Shown here piece after piece: positions 29,045-41,692 of a stretch of DNA of 64,000 nt. The stretch covers positions 1,427,020 to 1,491,019 of the forward strand of contig DEVL01000003.1 in NCBI GenBank assembly GCA_002363385.1, given 5' to 3'. Position numbers and translations under genes: made by a program. Positions within the stretch are counted from its first letter, which is position 1. Each line of letters opens with the position of its first letter. The notes beneath the pieces are model-generated. The model did not search any database and was not told the origin of the DNA. It saw nothing but the letters and a program-made list of their open reading frames with translations. Source of the stretch: Stenotrophomonas maltophilia. Its GTDB lineage: Bacteria; Pseudomonadota; Gammaproteobacteria; Xanthomonadales; Xanthomonadaceae.

Positions 29045-29644
29045 ATGCATTACGTGTCTCTGTTGTCGCCCGTCCGTCGCGACCTTGCCCGGCGCGGGTC
29101 GCTGTTGCTGCTGGCCGTCGGCCTGCTGGTGGGCGCGTCGGCCCAGGCGGCCGATCTGCTGGAGGTGAGCTACCGGCCCCTGGCGGGCAAGGGTGAGGTC
29201 AATCTGGCCAAGCAGTACGGTGGCAAGGTGCTGTTGATGGTCAATACGGCCAGCAAGTGCGGTTACACCCCGCAGTACGAAGGCCTGGAAGCCCTGCAGC
29301 GCAAGTACAGCGCACGCGGGTTCTCGGTGCTGGGCTTCCCGTCCAATGACTTCAAGGGCCAGGAGCCGGGCGACGAGGCCCAGATCCAGGAGTTCTGCAC
29401 GCTGACCTACGGCGTGAAGTTCCCGATGTTCCAGAAGGTGGTGGTGACCGGACCGGAAGCGACGCCGCTCTACCGCAGTCTTGCCACCGCCACAGGCGTG
29501 TCGCCGGCCTGGAACTTCCACAAGTATCTGATCAGTCGCGATGGCCGGGTGGTGGCGCAGTTCCCGAGCAAGGTCACGCCGGACGATCCGAAGCTCGTCG
29601 CGGCGATCGAACGTGAACTCTCTGTCACCGCCAACAAGCGCTGA
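29045..29644 (+). CDS. periplasmic glutathione peroxidase family protein
   Basis: A 199-residue thiol peroxidase with a signal peptide (about residues 1-36, SLLLLAVGLLVGASAQAADL). The catalytic tetrad is present: Cys72 (NTASKCGYTPQY), Gln106 (PSNDFKGQEPGD), and Trp156-Asn157 (SPAWNFHKYL). The peroxidatic residue is Cys, not selenocysteine. Family members reduce hydroperoxides, mostly using thioredoxin-like donors; export puts this copy in the periplasm. TTGGAG lies 8 bases before the ATG. The FKBP isomerase gene follows on the same strand. Confidence 0.92.
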   Translation: MHYVSLLSPVRRDLARRGSLLLLAVGLLVGASAQAADLLEVSYRPLAGKGEVNLAKQYGGKVLLMVNTASKCGYTPQYEGLEALQRKYSARGFSVLGFPSNDFKGQEPGDEAQIQEFCTLTYGVKFPMFQKVVVTGPEATPLYRSLATATGVSPAWNFHKYLISRDGRVVAQFPSKVTPDDPKLVAAIERELSVTANKR

Positions 29645-29728
29645 CGATATCGACATCTCGGACGCGCGTGCGACAATGGTTGCTTTCGCGCCGACGTCGG
29701 CGTCCAGTCACTTCCAGGAATGCAGCGA

Positions 29729-30709
29729 ATGAAGATGGGAATGCGCGGCGCCGCGGCGTCGGTTCTGATTCTGGCGATGGGTGCCACCGGTACCGCGATG
29801 TCGCAACAACCAGCCGCCCGCGCGGCTGTCAAGGAGACTTCCACTTTGAACACCCAACGCGAAAAGCTTGGCTACGCCATCGGTATCGATGTCGCCAATT
29901 CGTTCGGACCGATTTCCAGCGAGATCGACCTGGCCGCCCTGCGCCGCGGTGTGACCAACGCCTTTGAAGGCAAGCAGCCCCTGATCAGCCAGGAAGAAGC
30001 GCAGAAGACCGACGCTGCCCTGCGCCAGGCCGTGATGGCCAAGAACGGCCAGCCGGTGCCGGGCGTTGCGCCGGGTACCGCGCCGCCGAAGGTGGACCGC
30101 GAGAAGGTCGGCCTGATGCTGGGCAGCTTCGCCGTGGGCCCGTCGCTGGCACCGCTGAAGGATGATCTGGATCTGGACGCGTTGTTCGACGCGGTCAGCA
30201 CCACGTTCAACAACGGCACCCCGAAGATGACCGCCGAGCAGGCCAAGGCCACGCTGGAAGGTTTCATGAAGGGCAAGCAGGCTGAGATGGAGGCCAAGTC
30301 CGCCGCCCAGGCTGGCACCAACCGCGTGGAAGGCAACAACTTCCTGGCCAAGAACAAGACCGTGCCGGGCGTGGTGACCACCGCCTCGGGCCTGCAGTAC
30401 CAGGTGCTGCGTCCGGGTTCGGGCGAGCGCCCGATGCCGACCAGCAAGGTGCGCGTGAACTACGAAGGCAAGCTGCTCGACGGCACCGTCTTCGACAGCA
30501 GTTACCAGCGCGGCCAGCCGATCGAGTTCGGTCTGGACCAGGTGATCAAGGGCTGGTCGGAAGGTGTCTCGCTGATGCCGACCGGTTCCAAGTACCGCTT
30601 CTGGATTCCGGGCGAGCTGGCCTATGGCGAACAGGGCACCCCGGGTGGTCCGATCGGTCCGAACGCGACGCTGACGTTCGACGTCGAGCTGCTGAACGTC
30701 CTGCCGTAA
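29729..30709 (+). CDS. FKBP-type peptidyl-prolyl cis-trans isomerase (FkpA/Mip-like)
   Basis: A 326-residue periplasmic foldase. A signal peptide (about residues 1-25) is followed by an FKBP_N dimerisation region ([20 protein letters not shown] onward), which is longer than usual and holds two related stretches ([15 protein letters not shown] and [15 protein letters not shown]). Residues about 215-326 are the FKBP catalytic domain ([42 protein letters not shown]). AGGA 9 bases before the second ATG favours it over the ATG at 29720. The duplicated N-terminal region suggests two consecutive FKBP_N units. Confidence 0.9.
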   Translation: MKMGMRGAAASVLILAMGATGTAMSQQPAARAAVKETSTLNTQREKLGYAIGIDVANSFGPISSEIDLAALRRGVTNAFEGKQPLISQEEAQKTDAALRQAVMAKNGQPVPGVAPGTAPPKVDREKVGLMLGSFAVGPSLAPLKDDLDLDALFDAVSTTFNNGTPKMTAEQAKATLEGFMKGKQAEMEAKSAAQAGTNRVEGNNFLAKNKTVPGVVTTASGLQYQVLRPGSGERPMPTSKVRVNYEGKLLDGTVFDSSYQRGQPIEFGLDQVIKGWSEGVSLMPTGSKYRFWIPGELAYGEQGTPGGPIGPNATLTFDVELLNVLP

Positions 30710-30731
30710 CGGAACTGGAGCCCCACCGCCC

Positions 30732-32081
30732 ATGCGCGTTGCGATTTTCGGTACCGGCTACGTCGGTCTTGTCACGGGTACCTGCCTGGCCGAGGTTGGC
30801 CACCAGGTGATCTGTGTCGATATTGACCAGGCCAAGGTCGACGGTCTCAACAGCGGGATCATCCCGATCTATGAGCCCGGTCTGGAACCGATGGTCAAGG
30901 CCAACCACGCTGCGTCGCGGTTGACCTTCACCTCCGACGCCGCCGCCGCGATCGCGCATGGCCAGGTGATCTTCATTGCCGTGGGCACGCCACCGGACGA
31001 GGACGGCAGTGCCGACCTGCAGTACGTGCTGGCCGTGGCCCGCACCATCGGCCGGCACATCACGCTGCCGGTGGTGGTGGTGAACAAATCGACCGTGCCG
31101 GTAGGCACGGCCGACAAAGTCCGTGAGGCCATCGCACAGGCGCTGGCCGAGCGCGGCGTGGAGATCGCGTTCGACGTGGTCTCCAACCCCGAATTCCTGA
31201 AGGAAGGTGACGCGGTCGCCGACTGCATGCGGCCGGACCGCATCGTGGTGGGCGCGTCCAACTCCGAGTCGGTCGCACTGATGCGCCGCCTGTATGCGCC
31301 GTTCAACCGCAACCACGACCGCGTGGTGGAGATGGATGTGCGCTCGGCGGAGCTGACCAAGTACGCGGCCAATGCGATGCTGGCGACCAAGATTTCGTTC
31401 ATGAACGAAATCGCCAACATCGCCGAGAAGGTCGGTGCCGACATCGAGCAGGTCCGTCAGGGCATCGGCTCGGATCCACGCATCGGCTGGCACTTCATCT
31501 ATCCCGGCGCCGGCTACGGCGGCTCGTGCTTCCCCAAGGATGTGCAGGCGCTGGCCCGGACCGCGCAGCAGTACGGCCATGAGCCGAAACTGCTCAATGC
31601 GGTCGAAGCCGTCAACGAGCACCAGAAGGGTCATCTGTACGCCCTGATCCAGCGCCATTACGATCGTGGCGAGGACGAAGGCGTGCGCGGCAAGTCCTTC
31701 GCGGTGTGGGGCCTGGCGTTCAAGCCCAACACCGATGACATGCGTGAAGCCTCCAGCCGCCGCCTGCTGGCGCAGCTCTGGGAGGCCGGTGCGCAGGTGC
31801 GCGCCTATGATCCGGAAGCGACCGGAGAAGCGCGCCGCATTTTCGGTGAGCGTGATGATCTGGTGTTCTGCGACAACGCGTACGACGCCCTCGAGGGCGC
31901 CGATGCGCTGGTCGTGGTGACCGAATGGAAGCAGTTCCGCAGCCCGGATTTCGTCCGCCTGCGCGAGATGCTCAACGATGCGGTCGTCTTCGACGGCCGC
32001 AATCTGTACGACCCGCAGGACATCGAAGCCGCGGGCCTGGCTTACTACGGCATTGGCCGGGGACGTTCGTTGAATGCATGA
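30732..32081 (+). CDS. ugd: UDP-glucose 6-dehydrogenase
   Basis: A 449-residue enzyme making UDP-glucuronate for exopolysaccharide or lipid A modification. The N-terminal NAD-binding motif is [11 protein letters not shown] (residues 6-16). The catalytic Cys266 lies in [10 protein letters not shown]. The C-terminal domain begins near [19 protein letters not shown]. The length is typical of the long Ugd type. It lies 22 bases after the FKBP gene and overlaps slyX by 8 bp, so FKBP-ugd-slyX may form one transcript. Confidence 0.96.
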   Translation: MRVAIFGTGYVGLVTGTCLAEVGHQVICVDIDQAKVDGLNSGIIPIYEPGLEPMVKANHAASRLTFTSDAAAAIAHGQVIFIAVGTPPDEDGSADLQYVLAVARTIGRHITLPVVVVNKSTVPVGTADKVREAIAQALAERGVEIAFDVVSNPEFLKEGDAVADCMRPDRIVVGASNSESVALMRRLYAPFNRNHDRVVEMDVRSAELTKYAANAMLATKISFMNEIANIAEKVGADIEQVRQGIGSDPRIGWHFIYPGAGYGGSCFPKDVQALARTAQQYGHEPKLLNAVEAVNEHQKGHLYALIQRHYDRGEDEGVRGKSFAVWGLAFKPNTDDMREASSRRLLAQLWEAGAQVRAYDPEATGEARRIFGERDDLVFCDNAYDALEGADALVVVTEWKQFRSPDFVRLREMLNDAVVFDGRNLYDPQDIEAAGLAYYGIGRGRSLNA

Positions 32082-32313
32082 GTCCACACCCTCCGAGCGC
32101 GAACAGGCACTGGAAGCACGCCTGATCGAGCTGGAAATGCGCGTCTCCTTCCAGGAGCAGGCGCTGGCCGAACTGAGCGAGGCACTCGCTGATGCGCGCA
32201 TGGAAGGCAACCGCAATGCCGACCTCACCCGCATCCTGCTTGAAGACCTCGGCAAGGTCCGCACCGCGTTGTATTCCGATTCGGCCGAAGAGCCGCCGCC
32301 TCCGCATTACTGA
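32074..32313 (+). CDS. slyX: SlyX family protein
   Basis: A 79-residue cytosolic coiled-coil protein. Heptad-rich segment [20 protein letters not shown] and the proline-rich end (EEPPPPHY) are the marks of SlyX. Its function is unknown in all species. It overlaps the end of ugd by 8 bp in another frame. Confidence 0.9.
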   Translation: MHESTPSEREQALEARLIELEMRVSFQEQALAELSEALADARMEGNRNADLTRILLEDLGKVRTALYSDSAEEPPPPHY

Positions 32314-32322
32314 TCTGACGTC

Positions 32323-33015
32323 ATGAGCGATACTCTCCGCGACCAGCTGCTGGGCCTTGGCTTCAAAGCCCCGCCCAAACCCGAACGAACCAACGACCGC
32401 AAGCCGGATCGTCGACCCGATGCGCGCCGCGATGGCCGCCCGGCCGGCAAGCCGCAGGGCGCGCGCCCGGCCGGCAAGCCCGGTGAGGGGCAGCGTCCCG
32501 CCCGCGACGGTGATCGCCGCCCGCAGGGCAAGGGCCGTCCCGCCGGTGCCCGGCCGCCGCAGGGCGCAGCTGGCAAGCCGCGCTCGCGCGAGGACATCGA
32601 TCTCGCCAAGGCCTATGCGATCCGTGCGCAGAAAGAAAAAGACGACCGCATCGAGGCCGAGCGGCTGAAGCAGGAAGAAGCGCGCGTCCGTCGCGAAGCC
32701 AAGGCGAAGCTGGAGGTCCTGCTGGAAGGCAAGGCCCTCAACGCTGAAGCGGCCGACATCGCGCGCCACTTCCCCTATGGCGGCAAGATCAAGCGCATCT
32801 ACGTCACCGCCGATCAGCTCAAGGCGCTCAATGCCGGTGAGCTCGGCGTATTGCAGCAGAACGGTCGCTACATGCTGGTGACCGCCGCAGTGCTGGCCGA
32901 GGCCGAAGCGGTGTTCGCACCGTCGGTGGCGCTGAAGGTCGACCCGGACGCACCGGCGGGCGAAGATCCGTACGCCGATCCGCAGTACCAGGTGCCCGAC
33001 GACCTGGTCTGGTAA
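32323..33015 (+). CDS. yaiL: DUF2058 family protein (YaiL-like)
   Basis: A 230-residue protein with the family start MSDTLRDQLLGLGF. A basic, disordered Arg/Lys/Gly/Pro region (about residues 15-90) could bind nucleic acid. A charged helix (AYAIRAQKEKDDRIEAERLK) and a folded C-terminal part (ADIARHFPYGGKIKRIYVTA) follow. E. coli YaiL is described as a nucleoprotein or polynucleotide-associated protein of unknown role. It lies 9 bases after slyX. Confidence 0.88.
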   Translation: MSDTLRDQLLGLGFKAPPKPERTNDRKPDRRPDARRDGRPAGKPQGARPAGKPGEGQRPARDGDRRPQGKGRPAGARPPQGAAGKPRSREDIDLAKAYAIRAQKEKDDRIEAERLKQEEARVRREAKAKLEVLLEGKALNAEAADIARHFPYGGKIKRIYVTADQLKALNAGELGVLQQNGRYMLVTAAVLAEAEAVFAPSVALKVDPDAPAGEDPYADPQYQVPDDLVW

Positions 33016-33062
33016 TTCCAACCGGGTCGCAGCTCGGCGACCCTTCGTTTGCAGGGATGCGC

Positions 33063-35138
33063 ATGACGGCTGACCCAAGTCGCGGCTATGTGCCGCACAT
33101 CGACGGGCTGCGTGCCATCGCGGTGCTGGCGGTGATCGTCTTCCACCTGGACCCGGCCTGGTTGCCCGGTGGGTTCACCGGCGTGGACGTGTTCTTCGTG
33201 ATCTCCGGCTTCGTGGTCAGTGCCTCGGTGCACCGGCTCCCGCCGTTGCCGTTGGGGCAGTCGCTGCTGCGCTTCTACTCGCGTCGGTTGCGTCGTATCG
33301 CGCCGGCGCTGCTGAGCTGCCTGCTGCTGACCGGTGTGGCCAGTGTCCTGCTCATTCCCGAGTCGTGGTTGAGCGAAGCCAGTGACATGACCGGTCTGAT
33401 GGCCTTCGTGGGCCTCAGCAACTGGGTACTGGTGGGCGTAGGCACCGACTATTTCGCGCCGCGCGCGGAGTTCAACCCGTTTACCCATACCTGGTCGCTG
33501 GGCGTGGAAGAGCAGTTCTACCTGCTGTTCCCGCTGCTGTTCCTGTTCTGGAGCCGGGGAGGGCGCGGGCGCACGATCAGCGTGGGCCTGTTCGCGCTGG
33601 CCAGCGCGCTATCACTGGGGCACGCCATCCATGCCGGCAGCCATCCGGAATACGCAGTGCGGACGTTCTATGCAACGACTACCCGGTTCTGGCAGCTCGG
33701 TGCAGGCGTGCTGTTGTTCCAGTGGCTGCATCTGCGCGAGCGCGATCCCGAGGCGGCACGCGCGCCCGGCCGTTCGCGCCTGGCATGGTCGCTGTTGGCC
33801 TTGGTCGCGCTGGGGGCACTGGGCTGGAACCTGTGGTCGGCGCGGGCGGGGCATTCGCCCTGGCCGGACGGACTCTGGGCGGTCCTGGCCAGCGCCGGGC
33901 TGCTGCTGGCTTTGCACTACCACCCGCAAGCGTTGATCGGCAGGCTTCTGTCCAGCCCGCCGCTGCGGCGGATCGGGCTGTTGTCCTACTCGCTGTACCT
34001 GTGGCATTGGCCGGTGTTCGTGCTGATGCGCTGGACGGTAGGGCTGGAGACCGTCGGCCAGCGCGTGTTCGCCACAGCAGTGGTGGGGCTACTGGCCTGG
34101 GTGTCCTGGCGTTGGGTCGAGCGGCCGTTCCGCGGGCCGTTGTCGCAGCGCCTCACCACCCGCCGGTGGGTGGTGGTGGGCGTGGCGGCCCTGTTCATTG
34201 GCGGGGGCCTGCAGGCCGTGCTGTATTCCCAGTCGGCACGGCTGTCGCTGAGTACGGTCAGCCGCCATCCACTGGACTGGTACCCGGACGGAAAGTCCGT
34301 TGCGGCAGACTACCCGGGCTGCGAACTGCGGGTGGGCAAGGCGCGCTTCGAGGCCGGTCGTGCCCGCACGTTCTCACGCGGTGAGTGTGATCGCCCGGTG
34401 CCGCCGGGCATGCCGCGCAACGTGTTCGTGGCCGGCGATTCGCACGCGATGGCGTATAACGAACTGCTGCGCCGCCTGGCGCTGGAGACGGGCGCAACGG
34501 TGTGGCAATACGGCCGCGGCGGCTGCCCGCAGCTGGGCCTGCAGGAATGGCGTTGGGCTGCGCCCGACTGCCAAGGCTATGACACGGCGGTGCGTGCCGA
34601 TATCGCGCGCCACGCAACGCCCGGCGACGTGGTCCTGCTGGCCTCGCTGCGGGTGCCGCGTTTGTCCGATCAGTTCATCCTGTTCGACGCGCGCGAGCAG
34701 CGCGAGAGCGAACACAGCGAGCAGGGGTACGCTGGGCGTGCGGCCGAGGCTGAGCGCGCGATCGCGAGCTGGCGTCCGCTCGCCGACGCTGGGGTGCGCG
34801 TGGTGCTGGAAGCGCCCAAGCCGGTACTGCCCGCCCCGCCATACCGCTGCTCGGATCGGTTCAACGCCGACAACACGGTGTGCCGCAATGGTCTGCAGGT
34901 GCAACGCGACTGGATGGACGACTATCGCGCCCCGGCGCTGGTCGCGCTGCAGCGGGTGGCCTCCGGCTTGCCCGGCGCGGTGATCTGGGACCCGTTGCCG
35001 ATCCTGTGTGACGCCGACGCCTGCCGTGCCCAGCGCGACGGACATCCGCTGTTCTTCGATGGCGACCATCTGAGCGGATACGGCAATCGGCTGCTGCTGC
35101 CCTCGTTGCAGGCAAGGCTGGTGGCCACGCCGCACTGA
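33063..35138 (+). CDS. membrane acyltransferase with C-terminal SGNH domain (OafA/YrhL type)
   Basis: A 691-residue protein. Residues about 10-375 are an acyltransferase-3 domain of ten or more helices, opening with HIDGLRAIAVLAVIVFH. After a linker, residues about 430-690 are an SGNH hydrolase-like domain with VAGDSHAMAY (serine in GDSH) and FDGDHLSGYGN (DxxH). The set O-acetylates a cell-surface glycan such as O-antigen or exopolysaccharide. It is near ugd. AGGG 6 bases before this ATG favours it over the ATG two codons upstream (33057). Confidence 0.9.
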   Translation: MTADPSRGYVPHIDGLRAIAVLAVIVFHLDPAWLPGGFTGVDVFFVISGFVVSASVHRLPPLPLGQSLLRFYSRRLRRIAPALLSCLLLTGVASVLLIPESWLSEASDMTGLMAFVGLSNWVLVGVGTDYFAPRAEFNPFTHTWSLGVEEQFYLLFPLLFLFWSRGGRGRTISVGLFALASALSLGHAIHAGSHPEYAVRTFYATTTRFWQLGAGVLLFQWLHLRERDPEAARAPGRSRLAWSLLALVALGALGWNLWSARAGHSPWPDGLWAVLASAGLLLALHYHPQALIGRLLSSPPLRRIGLLSYSLYLWHWPVFVLMRWTVGLETVGQRVFATAVVGLLAWVSWRWVERPFRGPLSQRLTTRRWVVVGVAALFIGGGLQAVLYSQSARLSLSTVSRHPLDWYPDGKSVAADYPGCELRVGKARFEAGRARTFSRGECDRPVPPGMPRNVFVAGDSHAMAYNELLRRLALETGATVWQYGRGGCPQLGLQEWRWAAPDCQGYDTAVRADIARHATPGDVVLLASLRVPRLSDQFILFDAREQRESEHSEQGYAGRAAEAERAIASWRPLADAGVRVVLEAPKPVLPAPPYRCSDRFNADNTVCRNGLQVQRDWMDDYRAPALVALQRVASGLPGAVIWDPLPILCDADACRAQRDGHPLFFDGDHLSGYGNRLLLPSLQARLVATPH

Positions 35139-35159
35139 CAGCACGGCCGATGGCAGGGT

Positions 35160-35183
35160 GGGGCGCTGGCATCGCAGCGCCCC
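35160..35183. terminator. convergent hairpin between the acyltransferase and amidohydrolase genes
   Basis: GGGGCGCTG pairs with CAGCGCCCC around a 6-base loop in the 54-bp convergent gap. There is no T-run on either strand; it may work with Rho or as a block. Confidence 0.5.
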
Positions 35184-35192
35184 CGGATGGCA

Positions 35193-36506
35193 TTACTCCG
35201 TGATCGGCCCGGCGACCTCTTCGCCCGCCTGCCAGACCGCACCAATGCGCTGCGTGTTGGCGATGTCCACCAGCGGATCGGCATCGAGCACCAGCAGGTC
35301 GGCGCGCTTGCCGGCGGCAATGCGGCCGCGGTCGGTCAGCCCCAGCAAGGCTGCCGCTTGCATGGTGGCGGCCTGCAACGCTTCGGAGGGCGTCAGCCCG
35401 GCCTCCACCAGCAGCTGCAGTTCGCGATGTTCGGCCACGCCGATCACCCGCTGCGGCATCGCGCCGGCATCGGTGCCGAAGCCAAGCTTCACCCCGGCCG
35501 CATGCAGGCGACGCACGTTGTCCAGATTGGTGGCGACTGCCTTGCGTGCGGCCGGCACGCCACTGCCGGCCAGTTGGGTACGCTGCCATTCCGGCTGCGA
35601 CCAGCGCGCGAGCACATCGGCGTGCAGTGCCTGGCGCAGGAAGGGCTGCTGCAAGGCCTGCGGATGCTCGGCATACCCGTAGTTGGCCTCATCAATGGCG
35701 ATCGTGGGGATGTACCAGGTGCCCTGGTCGCGCATCTTCCGCGCCAGCATCGGGTCCACCGCCCGGTCGCGGATCCCGTGGGCAAGGATGTCCACCTTGG
35801 CATCGACCAGATCGCGGGCCTGCTCCAGATCGTGGATGTGCGCGGCGACCTTGAGCCCGCGCGCATGCGCTTCGGCGATGGCGGCGCGGTACACCTCCGG
35901 GGTCATCATCGGACGTTTGCCACCGAGGTCGTCCACCCATAGCTTGATCAGGTCCACGCCATCGGCATGCTGGGTGGCCACGGCCGCGCGCGCCTCTTCG
36001 GCGTTGCGCGGACGCGCCACCGGACCGTGGCTCAGGCCCATGGTATCGGCCGGAGGCGCGCCATCCGGGGCGCCGATACCGCCGCCGGCGCCATACAGCT
36101 GCGCCCCCAGCCGAGGATCGGCGTTCACCGCTTTGCGGATGGCGAAAAAGTCCGCGCCGTTCATGCCCAGCGCGGTCACCGTGGTGATGCCGTAGCGCTG
36201 GAACTGGCGCAGGTCGCGCACCACGTTGTCATGGGTGTAGAAACGGTCGCCGTGCTCCAGTCCCTGCGTATTGCCAACGTGGGCGTGGTCGCTGACCAGG
36301 CCGGGCAACAGGGTCTTGCCGGTGTAATCGATGCGGCGGGCACCGGTGGCGGCCGCCGGCAGCGGCGTGCCGACATGCACGATCCGCGCGCCGTCGATCA
36401 GCACCGGGGTGATGCCGAGGTCGCGCGTGCCATCGAAGACGCGCGCATTTTCGAACAGGATCGGCGCTGCCGCGGCGGGCAGGGTGGTGGTGGCGGCAAG
36501 CAGCAA
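35193..36506 (-). CDS. exported amidohydrolase (imidazolonepropionase-like), start frameshifted by a GACC repeat
   Basis: A metal-dependent amidohydrolase of about 437 residues. Metal ligands: HAH in LVSDHAHVGN, Lys in LIKLWVDD, His in AAHIHD and LAHGIRD, and Asp in GFGTDAGAM. The N-terminus (LLLAATTTLPAAAA) is a signal peptide with its beginning missing in this frame. The only good start is the ATG at 36534, with GGAG 7 bases before it; reading from it meets three GACC copies and goes out of frame. With two copies it would read MRPTRLWALLLAATTTL, a perfect signal peptide. As it stands, translation must use a weak TTG (36506) or the gene is off. Confidence 0.82.
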   Translation of the reverse strand: MLLAATTTLPAAAAPILFENARVFDGTRDLGITPVLIDGARIVHVGTPLPAAATGARRIDYTGKTLLPGLVSDHAHVGNTQGLEHGDRFYTHDNVVRDLRQFQRYGITTVTALGMNGADFFAIRKAVNADPRLGAQLYGAGGGIGAPDGAPPADTMGLSHGPVARPRNAEEARAAVATQHADGVDLIKLWVDDLGGKRPMMTPEVYRAAIAEAHARGLKVAAHIHDLEQARDLVDAKVDILAHGIRDRAVDPMLARKMRDQGTWYIPTIAIDEANYGYAEHPQALQQPFLRQALHADVLARWSQPEWQRTQLAGSGVPAARKAVATNLDNVRRLHAAGVKLGFGTDAGAMPQRVIGVAEHRELQLLVEAGLTPSEALQAATMQAAALLGLTDRGRIAAGKRADLLVLDADPLVDIANTQRIGAVWQAGEEVAGPITE

Positions 36507-36518
36507 CGCCCACAGGCG

Positions 36519-36534
36519 GGTCGGTCGGTCGCAT
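36519..36534 (-). repeat. tetranucleotide repeat (GACC)3 directly after the amidohydrolase ATG
   Basis: On the reverse strand ATG is followed by C and three GACC units (36519-36530). Loss of one unit, or gain of two, restores the reading frame. A tetranucleotide tract inside a 5' coding end is the classic form of slipped-strand phase variation, although three copies is short for a fast switch. Confidence 0.65.
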
Positions 36535-36586
36535 CAGCGGCTCCAGTGAGGGGGAGCTTTGAGCCTACCCCATCCCGGGGATAGGG

Positions 36587-36610
36587 TTGCCGGCCAGTGG
36601 CCAGCATTAC
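36587..36610 (-). repeat. REP element (GTAA variant of the GTAG family)
   Basis: On the reverse strand GTAATGCTGGCC-ACT-GGCCGGCAA, a head plus imperfect palindrome like the other REPs here. It sits in the gap between the amidohydrolase and MFS genes. Confidence 0.55.
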
Positions 36611-36623
36611 CAGGGACGGACGA

Positions 36624-37828
36624 TCAGCGCGTGCGCGCCCGCAGCAGCGGCAGGCTGATCGCGAAGAAGCACAGCAGCGCGCCGGCCAGCGCAAACCCGC
36701 TGCCCGCCAGGAACGCGGTACGGCCCTGATCGATCGGCCACAGCTGGCCCGCGATCAGCGCGCCGAGCACGCCGCCGACGCCTGAGGAGAAGCCGTACAG
36801 CAGGCCCTGGCCATGGCCGTTGAGGCGCCCAGGAAAGTAGGTCGCCAGCATCTGCATCGCCGCGGCGAAGAAGGCGGCAAAACCGAGCGCATGCGCGGTC
36901 TGGGCAACCAGCATCACTGGCAGATTTTCCGGGAACAGCGCGGTCACGGCCCAGCGCACGGTGGAACTGAGCAGAGCGATCAGCAGCATCCAGCTGGCGT
37001 CATAGCGGCGGAAGAAGCGGCCGATGGTGAAGAACACCCCCACTTCGAACACCACCCCGACCGTCCACAGCACGCCCAGGGTGGAGGTCGCATAGCCGTG
37101 GTGATCCATGTAGACCGAGAAGAACGTGTAGTACGGGCCGAACGAGAGCTGCTCCATGAAGGCAGCCAGGAAGAATGCCAGCACCTGCGGTTTGCGCACG
37201 ATCGCCCAGAACCCGCTCGCGTCGCCGTCGCTGCGCTGCAGGTTGCGTGCGTAGTGGTTGGCAAAACCCGAGGCGGTGAGCAGGCCGAACAGCGGCAGCA
37301 TCAGCCACGGCAGCAGGTGCGCATTGCCGGCGCCGCCATCACCTTCGATGATCCAGCCGAACAGCATTACCACGGCGATGAAGCCCAGCGAGCCCCACAC
37401 CCGGATCAACCCGTAGCGGTGGCTGTCGCTGCCCAGGTGGGTGAGCGTGATGGATTCGAACTGCGGCATCACCGCGTTGTAGAAGAAGCAGAACGCGATC
37501 ATCGCCGGGTACAGCCACGGCTGCAGCAACGGCAGCAGGAAGGCGCAGAACGTGAGCAGGGTGAGCACGCAGCCCAGCCGCAGCCAGAAGATCGGGCGCG
37601 GCGAGGCGGCAGCGAGGGAGGTCCAGGTGGTGGGCGCCACGATGCGGGTGGCATACCAGATGCCCATCATCACGCTGATCGCGGTCACGCTCATGCCGCG
37701 CGAGGTCAGGAACAACGACCAGTACGGCGTGAACGCGCCGAGGGCAGCGTAATAGAACAGGTAGAACGACGACAGGCGGACGGCCGGTACGGCGTCGCGG
37801 GGGAGGGCGGTCATGCGGGGTGACGCAC

Positions 37829-37832
<4 letters not shown>
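36624..37832 (-). CDS. MFS transporter (HcaT/LacY-like branch)
   Basis: A 402-residue, 12-helix permease of the MFS_1-like (3-phenylpropionate/nucleoside:H+ symporter) branch. It has the opening [20 protein letters not shown] and conserved turns such as [14 protein letters not shown]. The substrate cannot be read. Its first ATG overlaps the metH stop codon (ATGA), so it is cotranslated with the second half of MetH. The ATG 6 codons later is an alternative start. Confidence 0.85.
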
Positions 37833-40513
<2,681 letters not shown>

Positions 40514-40576
40514 GGGCAGGCTGGCACGGGCTGGCGGAGGAGGGTCAACGACAACGGGAGCGTGGGGCGGACGCGG

Positions 40577-41683
40577 TCATGCCACGTCTTCCAGCTGTGG
40601 TGCGGGCAGGCGGCGCGGCGGCAGGTCCGCCACCGCGTCGGCGATGGCACGGATGTGGGCCGGGGTGGTGCCGCAGCAGCCGCCCACCAGGTTGAGCAGG
40701 CCGGCGCTGGCGAATTCGCGCAGCGTGGTGGCCATTTCTTCCGGGGTTTCGTCGTACTCGCCGAAGGCGTTGGGCAGGCCGGCATTGGGATGCGCACTGA
40801 CCAGACACTCGGCCACGGTGGACAAGGTCTCCACGTGCGGCCGCATGTCGCTGGCACCGAGCGCGCAGTTCAGCCCGATCGACAGTGGCCGGCCGTGCGC
40901 GACCGAGGCGTAGAACGCCTCGGCCGTCTGCCCGGAGAGGGTGCGGCCGGAGGCATCGGTGATCGTGCCGGAGATCATCACCGGCAGCCGCCCGCCGCGG
41001 GCATCGAAGACCTCTTCGATGGCGAACAGCGCAGCCTTGGCGTTGAGCGTGTCGAAGATGGTTTCCACCATCAGGGTGTCGGCGCCACCGTCGATCAGGC
41101 CATCGATGGCTTCGCGGTAAGTCTCGCGCAGGGCATCGAAGCTGGTGTTGCGGAAGCCGGGATCGTTCACGTCCGGGCTGATCGAGGCGGTGCGGCTGGT
41201 CGGGCCGAGCACGCCGATCACGAACCGCGGCTTGCCCGGCGTGGTCGCCGCGACCGCATCACAGCAGGCGCGTGCTACCGCGGCGCCGGCCTTGTTGAGC
41301 TCGTAGACCAGATGTTCAAGGTGGTAGTCGGCCTGGCTGACCGAGGTCGCATTGAACGTATTGGTCTCGACCAGATCGGCGCCGGCCTCCAGGTACGCGG
41401 TATGGATGCCGCCGATCACCTCGGGCCGGGTCAACAGCAGCAGGTCGTTGTTGCCCTTCAGGTCATGCCCCTGCGGCGTGTCACCAGCCCCGGCATGGTC
41501 GCAGCCGGGGCCGTGCTGGTGGTCGTAACCGCCGGCGAAACGCGCGCCGCGGTAATCGTCCTCTTCCAGCCCATGCCGCTGGATCATCGTGCCCATGGCG
41601 CCATCGATGATCAGGATGCGCTGGGCCAGCGCCGTTTCCAGCGCATGTACGCGGTCGGGGTGGAGCCAGGGCAGGGACGACAT
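40577..41683 (-). CDS. metH: methionine synthase, N-terminal homocysteine-binding part
   Basis: A 368-residue homocysteine S-methyltransferase domain. The barrel starts [13 protein letters not shown], and the zinc cysteines are in [10 protein letters not shown] and [10 protein letters not shown]. It carries a His/Cys/Gly-rich insertion at residues 51-72 ([17 protein letters not shown]), absent from E. coli MetH at the same point before DLKGNNDLL. Split MetH is known in xanthomonads; the two proteins must associate. It is 9 bases downstream of the regulator gene. Confidence 0.95.
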   Translation of the reverse strand: MSSLPWLHPDRVHALETALAQRILIIDGAMGTMIQRHGLEEDDYRGARFAGGYDHQHGPGCDHAGAGDTPQGHDLKGNNDLLLLTRPEVIGGIHTAYLEAGADLVETNTFNATSVSQADYHLEHLVYELNKAGAAVARACCDAVAATTPGKPRFVIGVLGPTSRTASISPDVNDPGFRNTSFDALRETYREAIDGLIDGGADTLMVETIFDTLNAKAALFAIEEVFDARGGRLPVMISGTITDASGRTLSGQTAEAFYASVAHGRPLSIGLNCALGASDMRPHVETLSTVAECLVSAHPNAGLPNAFGEYDETPEEMATTLREFASAGLLNLVGGCCGTTPAHIRAIADAVADLPPRRLPAPQLEDVA

Positions 41684-41692
41684 GGGCAGACC

